Notes: generated by a model from the sequence alone, not told the origin. A DNA stretch of 64,000 nt from SB11 sp964584305 (GCA_964584305.1 CAZOZL010000004.1:62001-126000), one strand, 5' to 3'; shown: positions 23,826 to 34,136, numbered from the stretch's first letter. Translations and numbers: made by a program.

Positions 23826-23906
23826 AGAAATTATTTTTTTAAAAAAAAGTGTCACTCAATTAAACCATTACGGATTACAGGCATCTTACATCGGTTAATA
23901 TATAAA

Positions 23907-26717
23907 ATGCGAATAAAAATTATAGCACTGCTTTTTATACTGGGAGCGGGAGTAGAGGGGTTTTCACAAAAGGTTACAATACAAGGCAAAATTGCTGATA
24001 GCACTACCAAAGAGGCTTTAGTGGGAGCTACTATTACATTTTATAAAGTTAAAGATACTGCCACAAGGTGGTATGCAACAACAGATATAAACGGTGTTTA
24101 CAAAATAAGTCTTGCCAAGGGAGGATATAATATGCAGGTGCGCTATGTAGGATATACCCCTATTATAGCCCCTTTGCAAGCCAAAGAAAATGGAATAGTA
24201 GGTGCTATATATTTAGCAGAAACTATATATAAAGTAAAGGGGGCTGAAATTGTGAAACGCATACCGCCAGTAGTTATAAATGGCGATACAACAGAGTATA
24301 ATGCCGACGCATTTAAAACCAACCCTGATGCTACTGCCGAAGATTTAGTAACTAAAATGCCAGGGATAACAATTGAAAATGGAAAAGTACAAGCCGAAGG
24401 TGAAGACGTGAAAAGGGTACTGGTAGATGGTAAAGAATTTTTTGGCGACGACCCCAAGTTGGCACTAAAAACTATACCTGCCGAGATAGTGAAAAAAGTG
24501 CAGGTATTTGACCAAGCTAGCGACCAAGCAAAATTTACAGGAGTTGATGATGGGAAATCTACCAAGACAATAAATATTATTACCAAAAAAAATAAACGCA
24601 TAGGTACTTTTGGGCGGATTTATGCTGGCTACGGTACAAAAGATAAATACAATGCAGGTGCTATAATTAATGTACTAAAAGAGAACTCAAGATTTACTTT
24701 CCTTGCTTTATCAAACAATATTAATGAGCAAAATTTTTCTGTACAAGACCTTTTTGGGCTAACGGGCGGTAGAAGAAGCGGTTATAGACTTCCTACAGAA
24801 GTTACTGATTTTTTGGTAGGTCCACGAAACGGCGTAAGCACCACCCACTCACTAGGGTTTAATTATAGCGGTAACTGGGGCAAAAAAATGAAAGTAACGG
24901 GCAGTTATTTTTTTAATACATCAGATAATGAGAACAACCAAAGCCTCACCCGTACCACTTTTGTACAAGGAGATAGCAACCAGTTTTATAATGAAAGTAG
25001 CCTGCAAGAAAGCCAAAATTTTAACCACAGAGTAAACTTGCGGTTAGAGTATCAAATAGATTCTAATAACTCTATAATAGCTACGCCAAGGTTTAGCCTG
25101 CAAGCTAATAATAGTAAAAACAACCTAAACGGACTAAGCAGACTACAATCAGAGCAAGCTATAAATAGCTTAATAAATAATAACGGAGCAACAGTTAATG
25201 GCTATAATTTTAATAATAACTTATTGTTTCGCCACAAATTTGCAAAACGTGGGCGCACAATATCACTCAATATTGGTACTGATTTTAATAACGTAAATAC
25301 GGACAACTACCTACTATCAATAAACGAGTTTTATAGAGTTCTTGCTACTAGCGACTCCATAGACCAAATTGCCGATAATATTAGCAATGGTAACACCCTA
25401 TCATCAAGGCTCACCTATACAGAAGGTATTGGTAAAAAGGGCTTATTACAGGTTAGCTATGATGGGAGTAATAGATTTAACAAAACAGATAGGTTTACCT
25501 TTGCCCAAAAACAGGGAGAGTACACCGCCATAGATAGCACCTTGTCTAACGCGTTTACAAATGATTATGCAACGCATAAAGGGGGGATAGATTATTCTTA
25601 TACTGTAAAAAAAGGTACTAGCATTTCTTTGGGTGCTGATTACCAGTATGCTATTTTAAATGTCGCTCAAAATTTTCCAAGCAATACTACTATAAATAGA
25701 GTTTTTACTAATATACTGCCCAATGTGAGTATTAGGTATGCTATTAGTAAATCAAAAAATCTTCGTATCCGTTACCGTACCCGTACCAATGCCCCCAGCG
25801 CAACCCAGCTACAAAATGTAGTAAATAATACCAACCCTGTATTACTAAGCACTGGTAACTCTGCTTTGCAACAAGAGTATAATCACTTTGTATTTAGCAG
25901 GTATAGAATATCCAATCATGAAAAAGGGCGTATGCTATTTTTTATACTCATGGGCTCGGCTACTCAAAATTTTATTAGCAACTCTACCATTATAGCTCGA
26001 AACGATACGACAATAAATGGCGTGGCACTTAATGGCGGTACACAACTAATATCACCTGTAAACCTATCAGGAAACTGGAATGTAAGAGGTTTTGTAATTC
26101 ATAGTTTTCCTGTAAAGTTTATTAAGTCTAATTTAAGTACCCGCTCAGGGGTGCAATACTCAAGAGTACCTGCATTGATAAACAATCAAACCAATTTTAG
26201 CAATACTACAATACTTACAGAGAAGGTTACTATAAGCAGTAATATTAGCAAAAAAATTGATTTTACTTTAGGGTATAGTGCCAATTATAATATTGTTAAA
26301 AACACCATTTTGCCTGTGTTAAACAATAATTTTTTCTTTCATTCCGCAACCGCAAAACTTACTTGGATATTTGGGAAAAATATTGTGTTTAGAACGGATG
26401 TTAACCAAACCCTGTATAGTGGCTTGAGCGATGCTTTTAATCAAGATTATTTACTATGGAGTGCCTCAATTGGTAAGAAGTTTTTAAAGGGCAACGCTGG
26501 TGAATTTTCGCTAAGTGTTTTCGATTTATTAAACCAAAACAATAGCATTAACCGCTTGGTTACACAAACTTTTGTTGAAGATACCAGAACCCAAGTATTA
26601 AACAGGTATTTCATGCTCACTTTCACCTATACTTTAAGGGCTTTTAAAGGAGGTAGTAAAAAAGAAGACCAAAATATGAACCGCCAATTCAATAGGTGGA
26701 AAAAACACAGACATTAA
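23907..26717 (+). CDS. TonB-receptor-like outer-membrane beta-barrel protein with CarboxypepD_reg domain
   Basis: A 936-residue outer-membrane protein. In order: signal peptide (to about GFSQK), a carboxypeptidase-regulatory-like beta-sandwich at about 24-110 (TIQGKIADSTTKEALVGATI), a plug-like domain at about 125-240 (DLVTKMPGI, VLVDGKEFFGDDP, INIITKKNK), then a large barrel of the outer-membrane family-3 type. No SusD-like partner follows, so it is not a polysaccharide SusC. The C-terminus is basic (RQFNRWKKHRH), unusual for a barrel that normally ends in an aromatic strand. The substrate is unknown. Confidence 0.85.
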   Translation: MRIKIIALLFILGAGVEGFSQKVTIQGKIADSTTKEALVGATITFYKVKDTATRWYATTDINGVYKISLAKGGYNMQVRYVGYTPIIAPLQAKENGIVGAIYLAETIYKVKGAEIVKRIPPVVINGDTTEYNADAFKTNPDATAEDLVTKMPGITIENGKVQAEGEDVKRVLVDGKEFFGDDPKLALKTIPAEIVKKVQVFDQASDQAKFTGVDDGKSTKTINIITKKNKRIGTFGRIYAGYGTKDKYNAGAIINVLKENSRFTFLALSNNINEQNFSVQDLFGLTGGRRSGYRLPTEVTDFLVGPRNGVSTTHSLGFNYSGNWGKKMKVTGSYFFNTSDNENNQSLTRTTFVQGDSNQFYNESSLQESQNFNHRVNLRLEYQIDSNNSIIATPRFSLQANNSKNNLNGLSRLQSEQAINSLINNNGATVNGYNFNNNLLFRHKFAKRGRTISLNIGTDFNNVNTDNYLLSINEFYRVLATSDSIDQIADNISNGNTLSSRLTYTEGIGKKGLLQVSYDGSNRFNKTDRFTFAQKQGEYTAIDSTLSNAFTNDYATHKGGIDYSYTVKKGTSISLGADYQYAILNVAQNFPSNTTINRVFTNILPNVSIRYAISKSKNLRIRYRTRTNAPSATQLQNVVNNTNPVLLSTGNSALQQEYNHFVFSRYRISNHEKGRMLFFILMGSATQNFISNSTIIARNDTTINGVALNGGTQLISPVNLSGNWNVRGFVIHSFPVKFIKSNLSTRSGVQYSRVPALINNQTNFSNTTILTEKVTISSNISKKIDFTLGYSANYNIVKNTILPVLNNNFFFHSATAKLTWIFGKNIVFRTDVNQTLYSGLSDAFNQDYLLWSASIGKKFLKGNAGEFSLSVFDLLNQNNSINRLVTQTFVEDTRTQVLNRYFMLTFTYTLRAFKGGSKKEDQNMNRQFNRWKKHRH

Positions 26718-27026
26718 CAACCTAAGTTGGTTATAACTCTGTTTTTAGTTAATGGTGTTTAGCATAGCTTTGTTTGTTCCGTTTTTATAAGGTGTGAAGT
26801 TAAGTTTTACACCTCCCTTTAGCCCCTCCTTGCCCACTCACAAGCAGCCCAAGTAGGGAAACAGCCGCACAGTTATGTCCGTGCAGTCATTGTTATATAG
26901 GCTGGGAGGCTATGCTTTTTCCTCTTTCAACGGTCTTAACTTTTTAGTTTATAGATTTTCAATTTATACGACACGAGAATTGAAAATAAGGTGAACAAAC
27001 TTATTTAAAAAAGTATATCTACATTT
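26718..27026. other. Intergenic region with one MITE-like end
   Basis: This convergent gap holds no gene. CAACGGTCTT at 26928-26937 matches the termini of the elements at 23065 and 36916, and the adjoining 30 nt (GGGAGG and a TAGC-like block on the reverse strand) resemble the element at 23065. It may be a degenerate third copy. CGCAC and GTGC at about 26870-26885 could form a small hairpin. Confidence 0.3.
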
Positions 27027-28367
27027 TTAAATCAATCCCCTTGCCTTCAGTTCCAAGTATTTATTAATAGTATTTACCGAAAGGTCTTTGGGTGGGGTGA
27101 GAATGCTTTGTATGCCATATTTTAATAACTCGGCAGCTATTTGTTTTTTCTCATACAGCATCTTTTCGGCAATTGTTTTTATATATACCTGTTCTAAATC
27201 TTCGGGGCTACTTTCTGTTAAGGCGTGCAATTCTGTATTTTCAAAAAATACGACTACTAATAAGTGGTTTTTTGCCAGTTTTCTAAAAAAAGGCAAACGC
27301 CTATGTAGTGACGTAAGCGACTCAAAATTGGTATAAAACAGTAATAAACTACGCTGTTTTATTTGGTGGCGAATAGCGGTAAATAATAACTCGAAATTAC
27401 TTTCTAAATAGCGTGTTTTTTGCCTATATAGCAGTTCAAGTATTTTACCCATTTGGTAGGGCTTGCGGTTTGCTTGTAGTATACTTGCCTTTTCTTCTGT
27501 AAAGGTAATTATGCCCGCTTTATCGTATTTTTTTATAGCAATATTGCTTATTACCAAACTGGCGTTAATAGCATAATCCATTAGGCTTAACCCATCAAAA
27601 GGCATTTTCATTACTCGCCCTTTATCAATAATGCTATATACCTGCTGCGATTTCTCATCCTGAAACTGGTTTACCATCAACTCGTTTCGGCGGGCTGTTG
27701 CTCGCCAGTTAATAGTACGAAAATCATCGCCTTGTACGTAATCGCGTATTTGCTCAAACTCAAAATTATGCCCAATGCGGCGTATTTTCTTTATCCCTGC
27801 CATTACCAAGCGGTTGCTAATTGCTAATAACTCGTATTTGTGCATTTGGATGTACGAGGGATAAACAGGCACTGCTACTTTTGAGTTAATGGTATAGCGG
27901 CGCGATACTATGCCTATAAAACTACTTACAAATATGTTTATGGTATTAAACTCGTACGAGCCTCTTTTTGTGGGGCGCAAATCATAGGTAAAAGCCCGTT
28001 TTTCATTCGCTTTTAGTGATAAATGGGTAGTGTTTTTCCTGAATTGGAATTGTATGGGTACTTCATCAATTATTTCTGTGGAAACAGCAAAAGGGTAGTC
28101 GTTTTCAATATCAATTTGTATGGCATTAAGGTCGCCGTTACTTAATTTATCAGCATGGGTACGTTTTGCAGTTATTGCATTGCGTTTGCCTTGTAGTAAA
28201 AAAATATCGGTAAAGGTTACCATTAAAAACAAATAAAACGAGGCTTTGGCAATGGCAAACAGGGGAGGGGCAAAAAAGCCAAAAATTAAAAACACAACTA
28301 TGCCTGCACCCACATAAAAAAAACGAGTGGGTAGGTATATTGATTTTATAATTCTGATTAGTATCAA
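27027..28367 (-). CDS. DUF58 domain protein
   Basis: A 446-residue protein with two N-terminal membrane helices (about 13-48), a beta domain at 60-190, and a DUF58/von Willebrand-like region around 200-330 with QIRDYVQGDDFRTINWRATARR, the family core. DUF58 proteins nearly always accompany MoxR ATPases, as here (moxR ends 37 nt upstream), and are thought to be MoxR clients or adaptors. It is the last gene of the six-gene minus-strand run beginning at 33250. Confidence 0.88.
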   Translation of the reverse strand: MILIRIIKSIYLPTRFFYVGAGIVVFLIFGFFAPPLFAIAKASFYLFLMVTFTDIFLLQGKRNAITAKRTHADKLSNGDLNAIQIDIENDYPFAVSTEIIDEVPIQFQFRKNTTHLSLKANEKRAFTYDLRPTKRGSYEFNTINIFVSSFIGIVSRRYTINSKVAVPVYPSYIQMHKYELLAISNRLVMAGIKKIRRIGHNFEFEQIRDYVQGDDFRTINWRATARRNELMVNQFQDEKSQQVYSIIDKGRVMKMPFDGLSLMDYAINASLVISNIAIKKYDKAGIITFTEEKASILQANRKPYQMGKILELLYRQKTRYLESNFELLFTAIRHQIKQRSLLLFYTNFESLTSLHRRLPFFRKLAKNHLLVVVFFENTELHALTESSPEDLEQVYIKTIAEKMLYEKKQIAAELLKYGIQSILTPPKDLSVNTINKYLELKARGLI

Positions 28368-28404
28368 CTAATTATGTTTTTTGGGTGAAACGTTTATTTT
28401 AAAA

Positions 28405-29376
28405 TTATCTAGGTACTTCTACTTTTTCAATTAATTGGCGTACAATATCGTTAGCATTAGCACCTTCCATTTCTTTTTCGGGGGTAAGTATTACACGGTG
28501 GCGCAAAACAGGGTAGGCGGCTTCTTGTATATCATCAGGGGTTACAAAATCACGCCCACGCACTGCTGCAAATGCTTTAGCGGCATTCATAATGTTTAGC
28601 GATGCACGGGGAGAAGCCCCCAAGTATAAACCCGCAAAATTGCGCGATTGTTGCACCATGGCGGCTATATAGGTCAATAGTTTTTCTTCTATTATTATTT
28701 GCCTCACGGTTTTTTGGTAGGCTAATAATTCTTCTCTGCTTATAACAGGGTTTATTAGTTCTTCGGGTTTTAATGTAGTTTGTACATTAAAATTGGTGAG
28801 TATCTTAATCTCATCATCAAGGGTAGGGTATTCTATTTCTATTTTAAATAAAAAACGGTCAAGCTGTGCTTCGGGAAGCCTGTATGTTCCCTCTTGTTCA
28901 ATAGGGTTTTGCGTAGCAAATACAATAAATGGCGGGGTAAGCACTCTTGTTGTTCCATCGGTGGTTATTTGCCGTTCCTCCATCACTTCAAACAAGGCAG
29001 ACTGTGTTTTTGCTGGCGCACGGTTTATCTCATCAATTAGCACAATATTGCTAAACACAGGTCCTTTTCTAAATTCAAATTCAGTAGTTTTTTGGTTAAA
29101 TATAGAAGTCCCTATAATATCACTGGGCATTAAATCAGGGGTGAACTGAATGCGCGAAAAATCAACAGAAAATGTTTTTGCCAGCAACTTGCTGGCAAGT
29201 GTTTTTGCAACACCTGGTACGCCCTCAAGCAAAATATGCCCATTTGCCATAATAGCCACAATCATTTGTTCTATCATGCTATTTTGCCCCACTATTACCT
29301 TGCCCATTTCTTGTTTAATGTTTTCTATGGCTTGGTGAAGCGGGTGGGTGTCTATTCTATTTTCAAATTCTTCCAT
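28405..29376 (-). CDS. MoxR-family AAA+ ATPase
   Basis: A 323-residue AAA+ ATPase with chaperone-like roles in protein maturation. Walker A GVPGVAKT is at 52-59, Walker B VLIDEINRAPAKTQSALFEVMEE near 115, sensor 1 FVIFATQNPIEQEGTYRLPEAQLDRF near 160, and a helical lid to the end (LGASPRASLNI). It lies between DUF4350 (7-nt gap) and DUF58, the standard partner. Confidence 0.95.
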   Translation of the reverse strand: MEEFENRIDTHPLHQAIENIKQEMGKVIVGQNSMIEQMIVAIMANGHILLEGVPGVAKTLASKLLAKTFSVDFSRIQFTPDLMPSDIIGTSIFNQKTTEFEFRKGPVFSNIVLIDEINRAPAKTQSALFEVMEERQITTDGTTRVLTPPFIVFATQNPIEQEGTYRLPEAQLDRFLFKIEIEYPTLDDEIKILTNFNVQTTLKPEELINPVISREELLAYQKTVRQIIIEEKLLTYIAAMVQQSRNFAGLYLGASPRASLNIMNAAKAFAAVRGRDFVTPDDIQEAAYPVLRHRVILTPEKEMEGANANDIVRQLIEKVEVPR

Positions 29377-29383
29377 TATAGTA

Positions 29384-30589
29384 TTATTTAGCTGTTGTAT
29401 AAAAATGGTCTATTTTTTTGTTTAGTTCTAATAACTCATTAGGGGCTATGCCCTTCTTTTTTCTTATTGCGTTTATTTGTTTAATTATATCTATAACATC
29501 CCTTTCTGCTACTCCGCTTTTTTCAGCAAGGTGTTGCACAAATTCAGGGTTTTTATTGTCAAACCGAAGGTTATACCTGCTATGTAGGTATTGGCTAAAG
29601 TACTGTATTCTTTTTAAAGCAATATCATGGTGGTTACCTTTGTTAAAGTATAATCTACCAATAGTTTTAGTAAACTCAAGCGATGTATTGGCAAGTGGGG
29701 TAACTATGGGTATAATTCTTTGTCGGCGTTTTGCTCTGAAAATAAAAAACAATAAAGCACCTAAAAGTAGCGTATATAATGCCCATTTAAGCGCAGGCTG
29801 TGAAAGCATAAAAGCTAAGGGGCTGCTTGACTCTTGTTTGGTAACAGGTAAATTTTTATAATACTCATCCCAAATGGTGGCTTGCTGCGGCAGGTAGGAT
29901 AAGGCGGCAAAAGTATAATTATAGTTGTTTTTATTTAAAATATGGATATTGCTGAATGCGGTAGGGTTGGCGTGTAGGTATATATTGCCCTTGCCTATTT
30001 CGTATTTAATAAAATCGGGGTAAAAACCGTTTACAACACCGAGCGTGGTTATATTATCCGCCTTTTTAGTTAAATTGAAATAAGAAATTTCGCCTACAAA
30101 GAGACTACTATAATTTGCCTTTTTATCAAAAACATTGTCTAATAAGCGACCTCTAAAAACGGTATCATCTGTTAATATATTTTGCAACCTATTTATTGCT
30201 ATATCCAAATCTTCTAAAATATCTGTACCCAAGCTGTTTGAAGCAATAAATACGGTATTTCCGTTTTGGGCAAATTCTTTTATTTTATACCATTCATACT
30301 CATCTATATACCCTTGCGATTGGATAATGATTAAATTAATAGGGCTTTCTTTTAAAATACCCTCGGTGCTATCTATATACTCGTAAGGGTTTTTTTTGAT
30401 GGTTTTAAAAGGATATTTGTTATTTAGTTTTTTAAGCTGGTCATGCACTATATAACCACCAAAAGGTATTTTATCTTTTTTAGCGTATGTCTTTCTCCAA
30501 TTAATGGGTTTTGGTTTTGATAATTCGTTTGCAAATAGCAGCCCAAATAATACTGCCACTACAAATATATATTTATGTATGGCTTTCAA
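29384..30589 (-). CDS. DUF4350 domain membrane protein
   Basis: A 401-residue protein: N-terminal hydrophobic anchor (about 7-22), a periplasmic domain at 40-250 resembling a GATase-like fold (the DUF4350 region, with IIIQSQGYIDEYEWYKIKEFAQNGNTVFIAS), one membrane helix near 275-292 (WALYTLLLGALLFFIF), and a cytoplasmic tail ending near KKIDHFYTTAK. Function is unknown. Its ATG overlaps the stop of the DUF4129 gene by 4 nt, which implies translational coupling. Confidence 0.82.
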   Translation of the reverse strand: MKAIHKYIFVVAVLFGLLFANELSKPKPINWRKTYAKKDKIPFGGYIVHDQLKKLNNKYPFKTIKKNPYEYIDSTEGILKESPINLIIIQSQGYIDEYEWYKIKEFAQNGNTVFIASNSLGTDILEDLDIAINRLQNILTDDTVFRGRLLDNVFDKKANYSSLFVGEISYFNLTKKADNITTLGVVNGFYPDFIKYEIGKGNIYLHANPTAFSNIHILNKNNYNYTFAALSYLPQQATIWDEYYKNLPVTKQESSSPLAFMLSQPALKWALYTLLLGALLFFIFRAKRRQRIIPIVTPLANTSLEFTKTIGRLYFNKGNHHDIALKRIQYFSQYLHSRYNLRFDNKNPEFVQHLAEKSGVAERDVIDIIKQINAIRKKKGIAPNELLELNKKIDHFYTTAK

Positions 30590-31320
30590 TGGGTGGGTGT
30601 TGTTTTAAGGTGGGCAGATAGTAGGTGGTATTGTTCTTCTGTTTTTAAAAAAATGTTTTCAGTAGCTTCAAACTCACCATAAAAAATATAATCAAAGTAA
30701 AAGGTAAGTTGCTTAAAAGGCTGACGAGCTGTGTTTGCACTAAGTTCGAGCAAGTACTCATTATTGGTTTTATCTATTCTAAACTCTACAAGCCCAGTAT
30801 CTATCAAGTTTTTTAAAGCTAAGGTATAATATAGTCTAATCGCTTCAGCGTAATCTTTTTTGGCTATTGCATTTTGTAGCTTTGTTTCAAGGGTTATTGT
30901 ATCGTCTGTTAAGTCAACAAAATTAGTGTCAATTGTTTCACTATTTTTTATGTTTCTTTTCCCCCAAAAGGAGGCTATTTCATTTTTAAAAATAAAATAA
31001 ATTATAGCACCTACTGCAATGCCTATCAAAATCCACATTATGGTTCCCAAGTAATCAAAAGATGTAATTTTTGGCAGGTTAAAAAAATTGGCAAGCCATT
31101 CTTTTATCCATTGTTTAATATCATCCCACCAGTTTGTATCTTGCTGGTATACGGCTTCATAGTCAAAATCACTGGTTTTTTTATACTCTTCAATACTCTG
31201 TTTTGTAGGAATACGGGGTGTGATATTGCTACTATTAGCACTATCCGTTTCCGTTGCATTTAGTGGTGCAAAACACACAATAGCAGTAAGAAAAAATAAT
31301 ATTTTAAGGTGTTGTTTCAA
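30586..31320 (-). CDS. DUF4129 domain membrane protein
   Basis: A 244-residue protein with a signal peptide (to about NATET), a periplasmic part of about 70 residues, one helix at about 92-112 (TIMWILIGIAVGAIIYFIF), and a C-terminal DUF4129 region (DYAEAIRLYYTLALKNLIDTG, NNEYLLEL, FYFDYIFYGEF). DUF4129 often lies next to transglutaminase-like or MoxR/DUF58 genes. It sits between the membrane protein at 31327 and DUF4350, with a 6-nt gap and a 4-nt overlap respectively. Confidence 0.82.
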   Translation of the reverse strand: MKQHLKILFFLTAIVCFAPLNATETDSANSSNITPRIPTKQSIEEYKKTSDFDYEAVYQQDTNWWDDIKQWIKEWLANFFNLPKITSFDYLGTIMWILIGIAVGAIIYFIFKNEIASFWGKRNIKNSETIDTNFVDLTDDTITLETKLQNAIAKKDYAEAIRLYYTLALKNLIDTGLVEFRIDKTNNEYLLELSANTARQPFKQLTFYFDYIFYGEFEATENIFLKTEEQYHLLSAHLKTTPTH

Positions 31321-31326
31321 GATAGG

Positions 31327-32304
31327 TTAATACTCTTCGGCGGGTTTGTCGGTGTTTTCTTCGTTAATGCTTTCAACTTTCATTTTCAAGCCCACATGGT
31401 CTAATTTTTCAAGCAAGCTAAAGTAGGTAAAGCTGTTAATACTGAATTGAAATATATATCCTAAAAATAAAACTAAAGGGGCTATGATAGCAAAAATGAG
31501 TATAAGTATTTTTATTAATCCCATATCAGGCGATTCACTATATAGCCCAAAGCCACCCATAAACATGGTAAATATCATGTACAATCCCATAAATACAAAT
31601 TGTACTAACATTGCTGCTATTATAGTAATACCCGTTGTTTGCCAAAAACTACCCCTAAGTAGTGTTGCTGTTCTTGATAAACTTCCAAATATGCCTGCCT
31701 TTTCATAAAGAATAACGGATACTAAAACACTTGTATAGGTAGTGGCTAAAAGCAGTAAAAAAACAATCCCTAAAACCATAATAATAACCCCTATGACAGA
31801 TATTGAAGATAAAACACTAAGAAGAAGACCCAATAAAAAGAAAAGCAACCAAATAGGGATAATAAAAACTATACTATGAACAAAATAGTAGCCAAATAGC
31901 TTTAAAGCTAATCTTCCTGCCTTTTTCCAAACCTCGTTGGGTAGTATTTTTTCATCAGTGGTTCTTTCGCTATATATTTTTATATAACTATATATAGTAG
32001 TTATGGCTAAAAAAAAGGCTGCTATATACAATAAATAAATAACCGTAAAGCCCAATAAATTAGCTTTGCTTGCTGGTACAGTTTGGCTATCGTAGTTGGT
32101 TAACCCACTATTATTAGCATTAATTAAATCAATAAACTGTGAGGATAGTAAAGAAACAAGCACCGTAGCTATGGTGTAAACAGGTATAACTATAAAAACA
32201 AAACTTTTTAGTATAGGCTTAAAGTGTGCTTTTAAAAAGTTAATGCCATCACTAAAAACGCCACTAAAATCTCTTTCTTTATGTATTTCAAATTGTTTTT
32301 CCAT
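31327..32304 (-). CDS. Multi-pass membrane protein of unknown function
   Basis: A 325-residue integral membrane protein with about six hydrophobic segments (near 33-55, 84-108, 135-165, 170-200, 220-250 and 260-290). I do not recognise a named domain beyond a general resemblance to membrane proteins encoded with DUF4129 and SpoIIM. It overlaps the SpoIIM-like gene by 17 nt and is followed by DUF4129, so it belongs to the same transcription unit. The C-terminal 25 residues are acidic and cytoplasmic. Confidence 0.75.
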   Translation of the reverse strand: MEKQFEIHKERDFSGVFSDGINFLKAHFKPILKSFVFIVIPVYTIATVLVSLLSSQFIDLINANNSGLTNYDSQTVPASKANLLGFTVIYLLYIAAFFLAITTIYSYIKIYSERTTDEKILPNEVWKKAGRLALKLFGYYFVHSIVFIIPIWLLFFLLGLLLSVLSSISVIGVIIMVLGIVFLLLLATTYTSVLVSVILYEKAGIFGSLSRTATLLRGSFWQTTGITIIAAMLVQFVFMGLYMIFTMFMGGFGLYSESPDMGLIKILILIFAIIAPLVLFLGYIFQFSINSFTYFSLLEKLDHVGLKMKVESINEENTDKPAEEY

Positions 32305-33250
32305 GGGTTGCGTTTATTTTTTTAGGAAGTAAAATATAATACCAAATAATAAAGGGTAGTGTAATGCCTATGCTTAAATAGCCTACCCATATATTTTGAT
32401 AATGGCGAGTAACAAAACTTTCTAAAAAACCAGCAATAATAAACATAGGAATTAGACCTATTGCTATTTTTGCAGCAACCTTTCCTGCTTTTTTTAGTGA
32501 CTCTTTGCGCGAGTATGTACCTGGAAATAATATACTATTACCCAATAGTATGCCTGCACCGCCTGCTATTACAATGCTAGACAACTCTATAGTGCCATGT
32601 ATAAATACCGTATTTAAAGCCGTAGCTAATACCCCCTCTTTATATAAAAAAGAAAAGAACACGCCTACCATTACTCCATTAACAATCAGTATATCATAGG
32701 TAAGTAGTGAAAATAATATTCCCACAGCAATAGCCCGCAATGCTACATAAACATTGTTTAGGGTAATCCTAAAAAACATATCACTTTCGGCAGAAGTGCC
32801 ATATATACCCATAGGGTTGCCTGCCTCTATATTACTTAATGTTCTGTTTACATAGCTGTCTCCTAAAATATAGCGGGGAAAATCAACATCATAAAGAGTA
32901 GAAACAATACCTATAATAATAGATAATAAAAATACGGCTAATGCCATAAACATAGGTTTGCGAGCTTGATATATAGCATCAGGAACTTCACGCAACCAAA
33001 AACGGACAAACCGTCCTTTTTTCTCTTTTTTGTTTTTGTAAATACTTTGGTGGGCAGCAACGGCAAGCTGGTTAAGGTATTGGGTAGTTTTTGATTTTGG
33101 ATAATAGGTTTGCGAAAAGGCAAGATCGTCAGTAACTTCTATAAAAAGGGTTGCCAACTCATCAGGATGGACACTTCCTTTTTGAGCAATTTTTTGCTCA
33201 AAAGATTTCCATTTTTTATTGTTTTGTTTTGTAAAAGCTGCCTCGCGCAC
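32288..33250 (-). CDS. SpoIIM-family (stage II sporulation protein M-like) membrane protein
   Basis: A 320-residue membrane protein with an N-terminal cytosolic helical part (MREAAFTKQNNKKWKSFE) and about five to six membrane helices. GNPMGIYGTSAESDMFFRITLNN, FIHGTIELSSIVIAGGAGILLG and the following helices are the SpoIIM fold core. The family is not limited to spore formers: in Bacteroidota it heads moxR/DUF58 operons, as here. The start is GTG at 33250. No ATG alternative preserves the conserved N-terminus. A TATTTTG-like box lies about 45 nt upstream. Confidence 0.85.
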   Translation of the reverse strand: MREAAFTKQNNKKWKSFEQKIAQKGSVHPDELATLFIEVTDDLAFSQTYYPKSKTTQYLNQLAVAAHQSIYKNKKEKKGRFVRFWLREVPDAIYQARKPMFMALAVFLLSIIIGIVSTLYDVDFPRYILGDSYVNRTLSNIEAGNPMGIYGTSAESDMFFRITLNNVYVALRAIAVGILFSLLTYDILIVNGVMVGVFFSFLYKEGVLATALNTVFIHGTIELSSIVIAGGAGILLGNSILFPGTYSRKESLKKAGKVAAKIAIGLIPMFIIAGFLESFVTRHYQNIWVGYLSIGITLPFIIWYYILLPKKINATHGKTI

Positions 33251-33353
33251 TAAGTGATTTTATTTTTCTTGCCAGTGCAAAATATGAATTTACTATTAAA
33301 ATTTACGGAAGTATGGAATAATAAGCGTAAAAATAGGAGGGGATAGTAATTTT

Positions 33354-34136
33354 TTACTCAATAACTTCCTCTTCGCCTTTAATATCCAAATTATAAAAAA
33401 TACCTACTTGTATACCCCCTGATACTAAACGGTAGCCTAAATCTCCTGATGTGGCAGGCAGTAGCGGTATAGTAATAATGGGTTGGGTAAAAAAGCCCAT
33501 TTTATTACTATGATTATAGTCGGCTCTAAAACCTGCAATAAGGCTGATATTAAAAAATTTAGAACTTAAATAAGTGTTGGGGAGGTTAAAGGCTCGTTCC
33601 CCATTAAGGGTAAACCCTTTTAGGCGCACTGCTACACGGTCTTGCAATAAAAAATTGAGTGATGCGCCGTAAGTGCCATAAAATTCCCAGTGTTTAGATT
33701 TTTTAGCTAATAATCTCAATTTACTATTAAACAAAACGGGAATGTCTATATAGTCGAATACGTAATGCAGCTCGGCTGTTGGCTCGGGGAGTGCGCCAAT
33801 GGTTTGGTCTATCCTGTTCAAATCAGCGTGTAAAATGGTTCTAAAAGTTAAGTTTTTAGCTTCTCTTATAAAACCAGTATTGGTATAGGTAATACCTGTT
33901 TGTAGTTTTAAGTTACGCCCCAGTTGCTTCTCAAAGTGAAGAGATATTGCAAAACCGCCTCTGTTTTTTTGCATAGCCCCTAATGAGTCTCTTACTCTTG
34001 AGTTTTGGGCTGAAAAGGAATGAAGAGTATATTGCGGCTGAAAACTAACTGATAAATATTTGTATTTATATTTACTTTGACCTGATAAGGAGAAAGCAAA
34101 AAACAGTAAAAAACATACAATTACATATTTTTTCAT
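33354..34136 (-). CDS. Outer-membrane beta-barrel protein (PorT-like type)
   Basis: A 260-residue protein with a signal peptide (MKKYVIVCFLLFFAFSLSGQ) and repeated amphipathic strands (SVSFQPQYTL, GFAISLHFEKQL, LQTGITYTNTG, IPVLFNSKLRL, FYGTYGASLNFLL, SLIAGFRADYN, GGIQVGIFYNL), the pattern of an 8-10-stranded Bacteroidota barrel. The acidic GEEEVIE tail follows the last strand. It starts 11 nt after the valS stop and is probably cotranscribed with valS. Function is unknown. Confidence 0.72.
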   Translation of the reverse strand: MKKYVIVCFLLFFAFSLSGQSKYKYKYLSVSFQPQYTLHSFSAQNSRVRDSLGAMQKNRGGFAISLHFEKQLGRNLKLQTGITYTNTGFIREAKNLTFRTILHADLNRIDQTIGALPEPTAELHYVFDYIDIPVLFNSKLRLLAKKSKHWEFYGTYGASLNFLLQDRVAVRLKGFTLNGERAFNLPNTYLSSKFFNISLIAGFRADYNHSNKMGFFTQPIITIPLLPATSGDLGYRLVSGGIQVGIFYNLDIKGEEEVIE

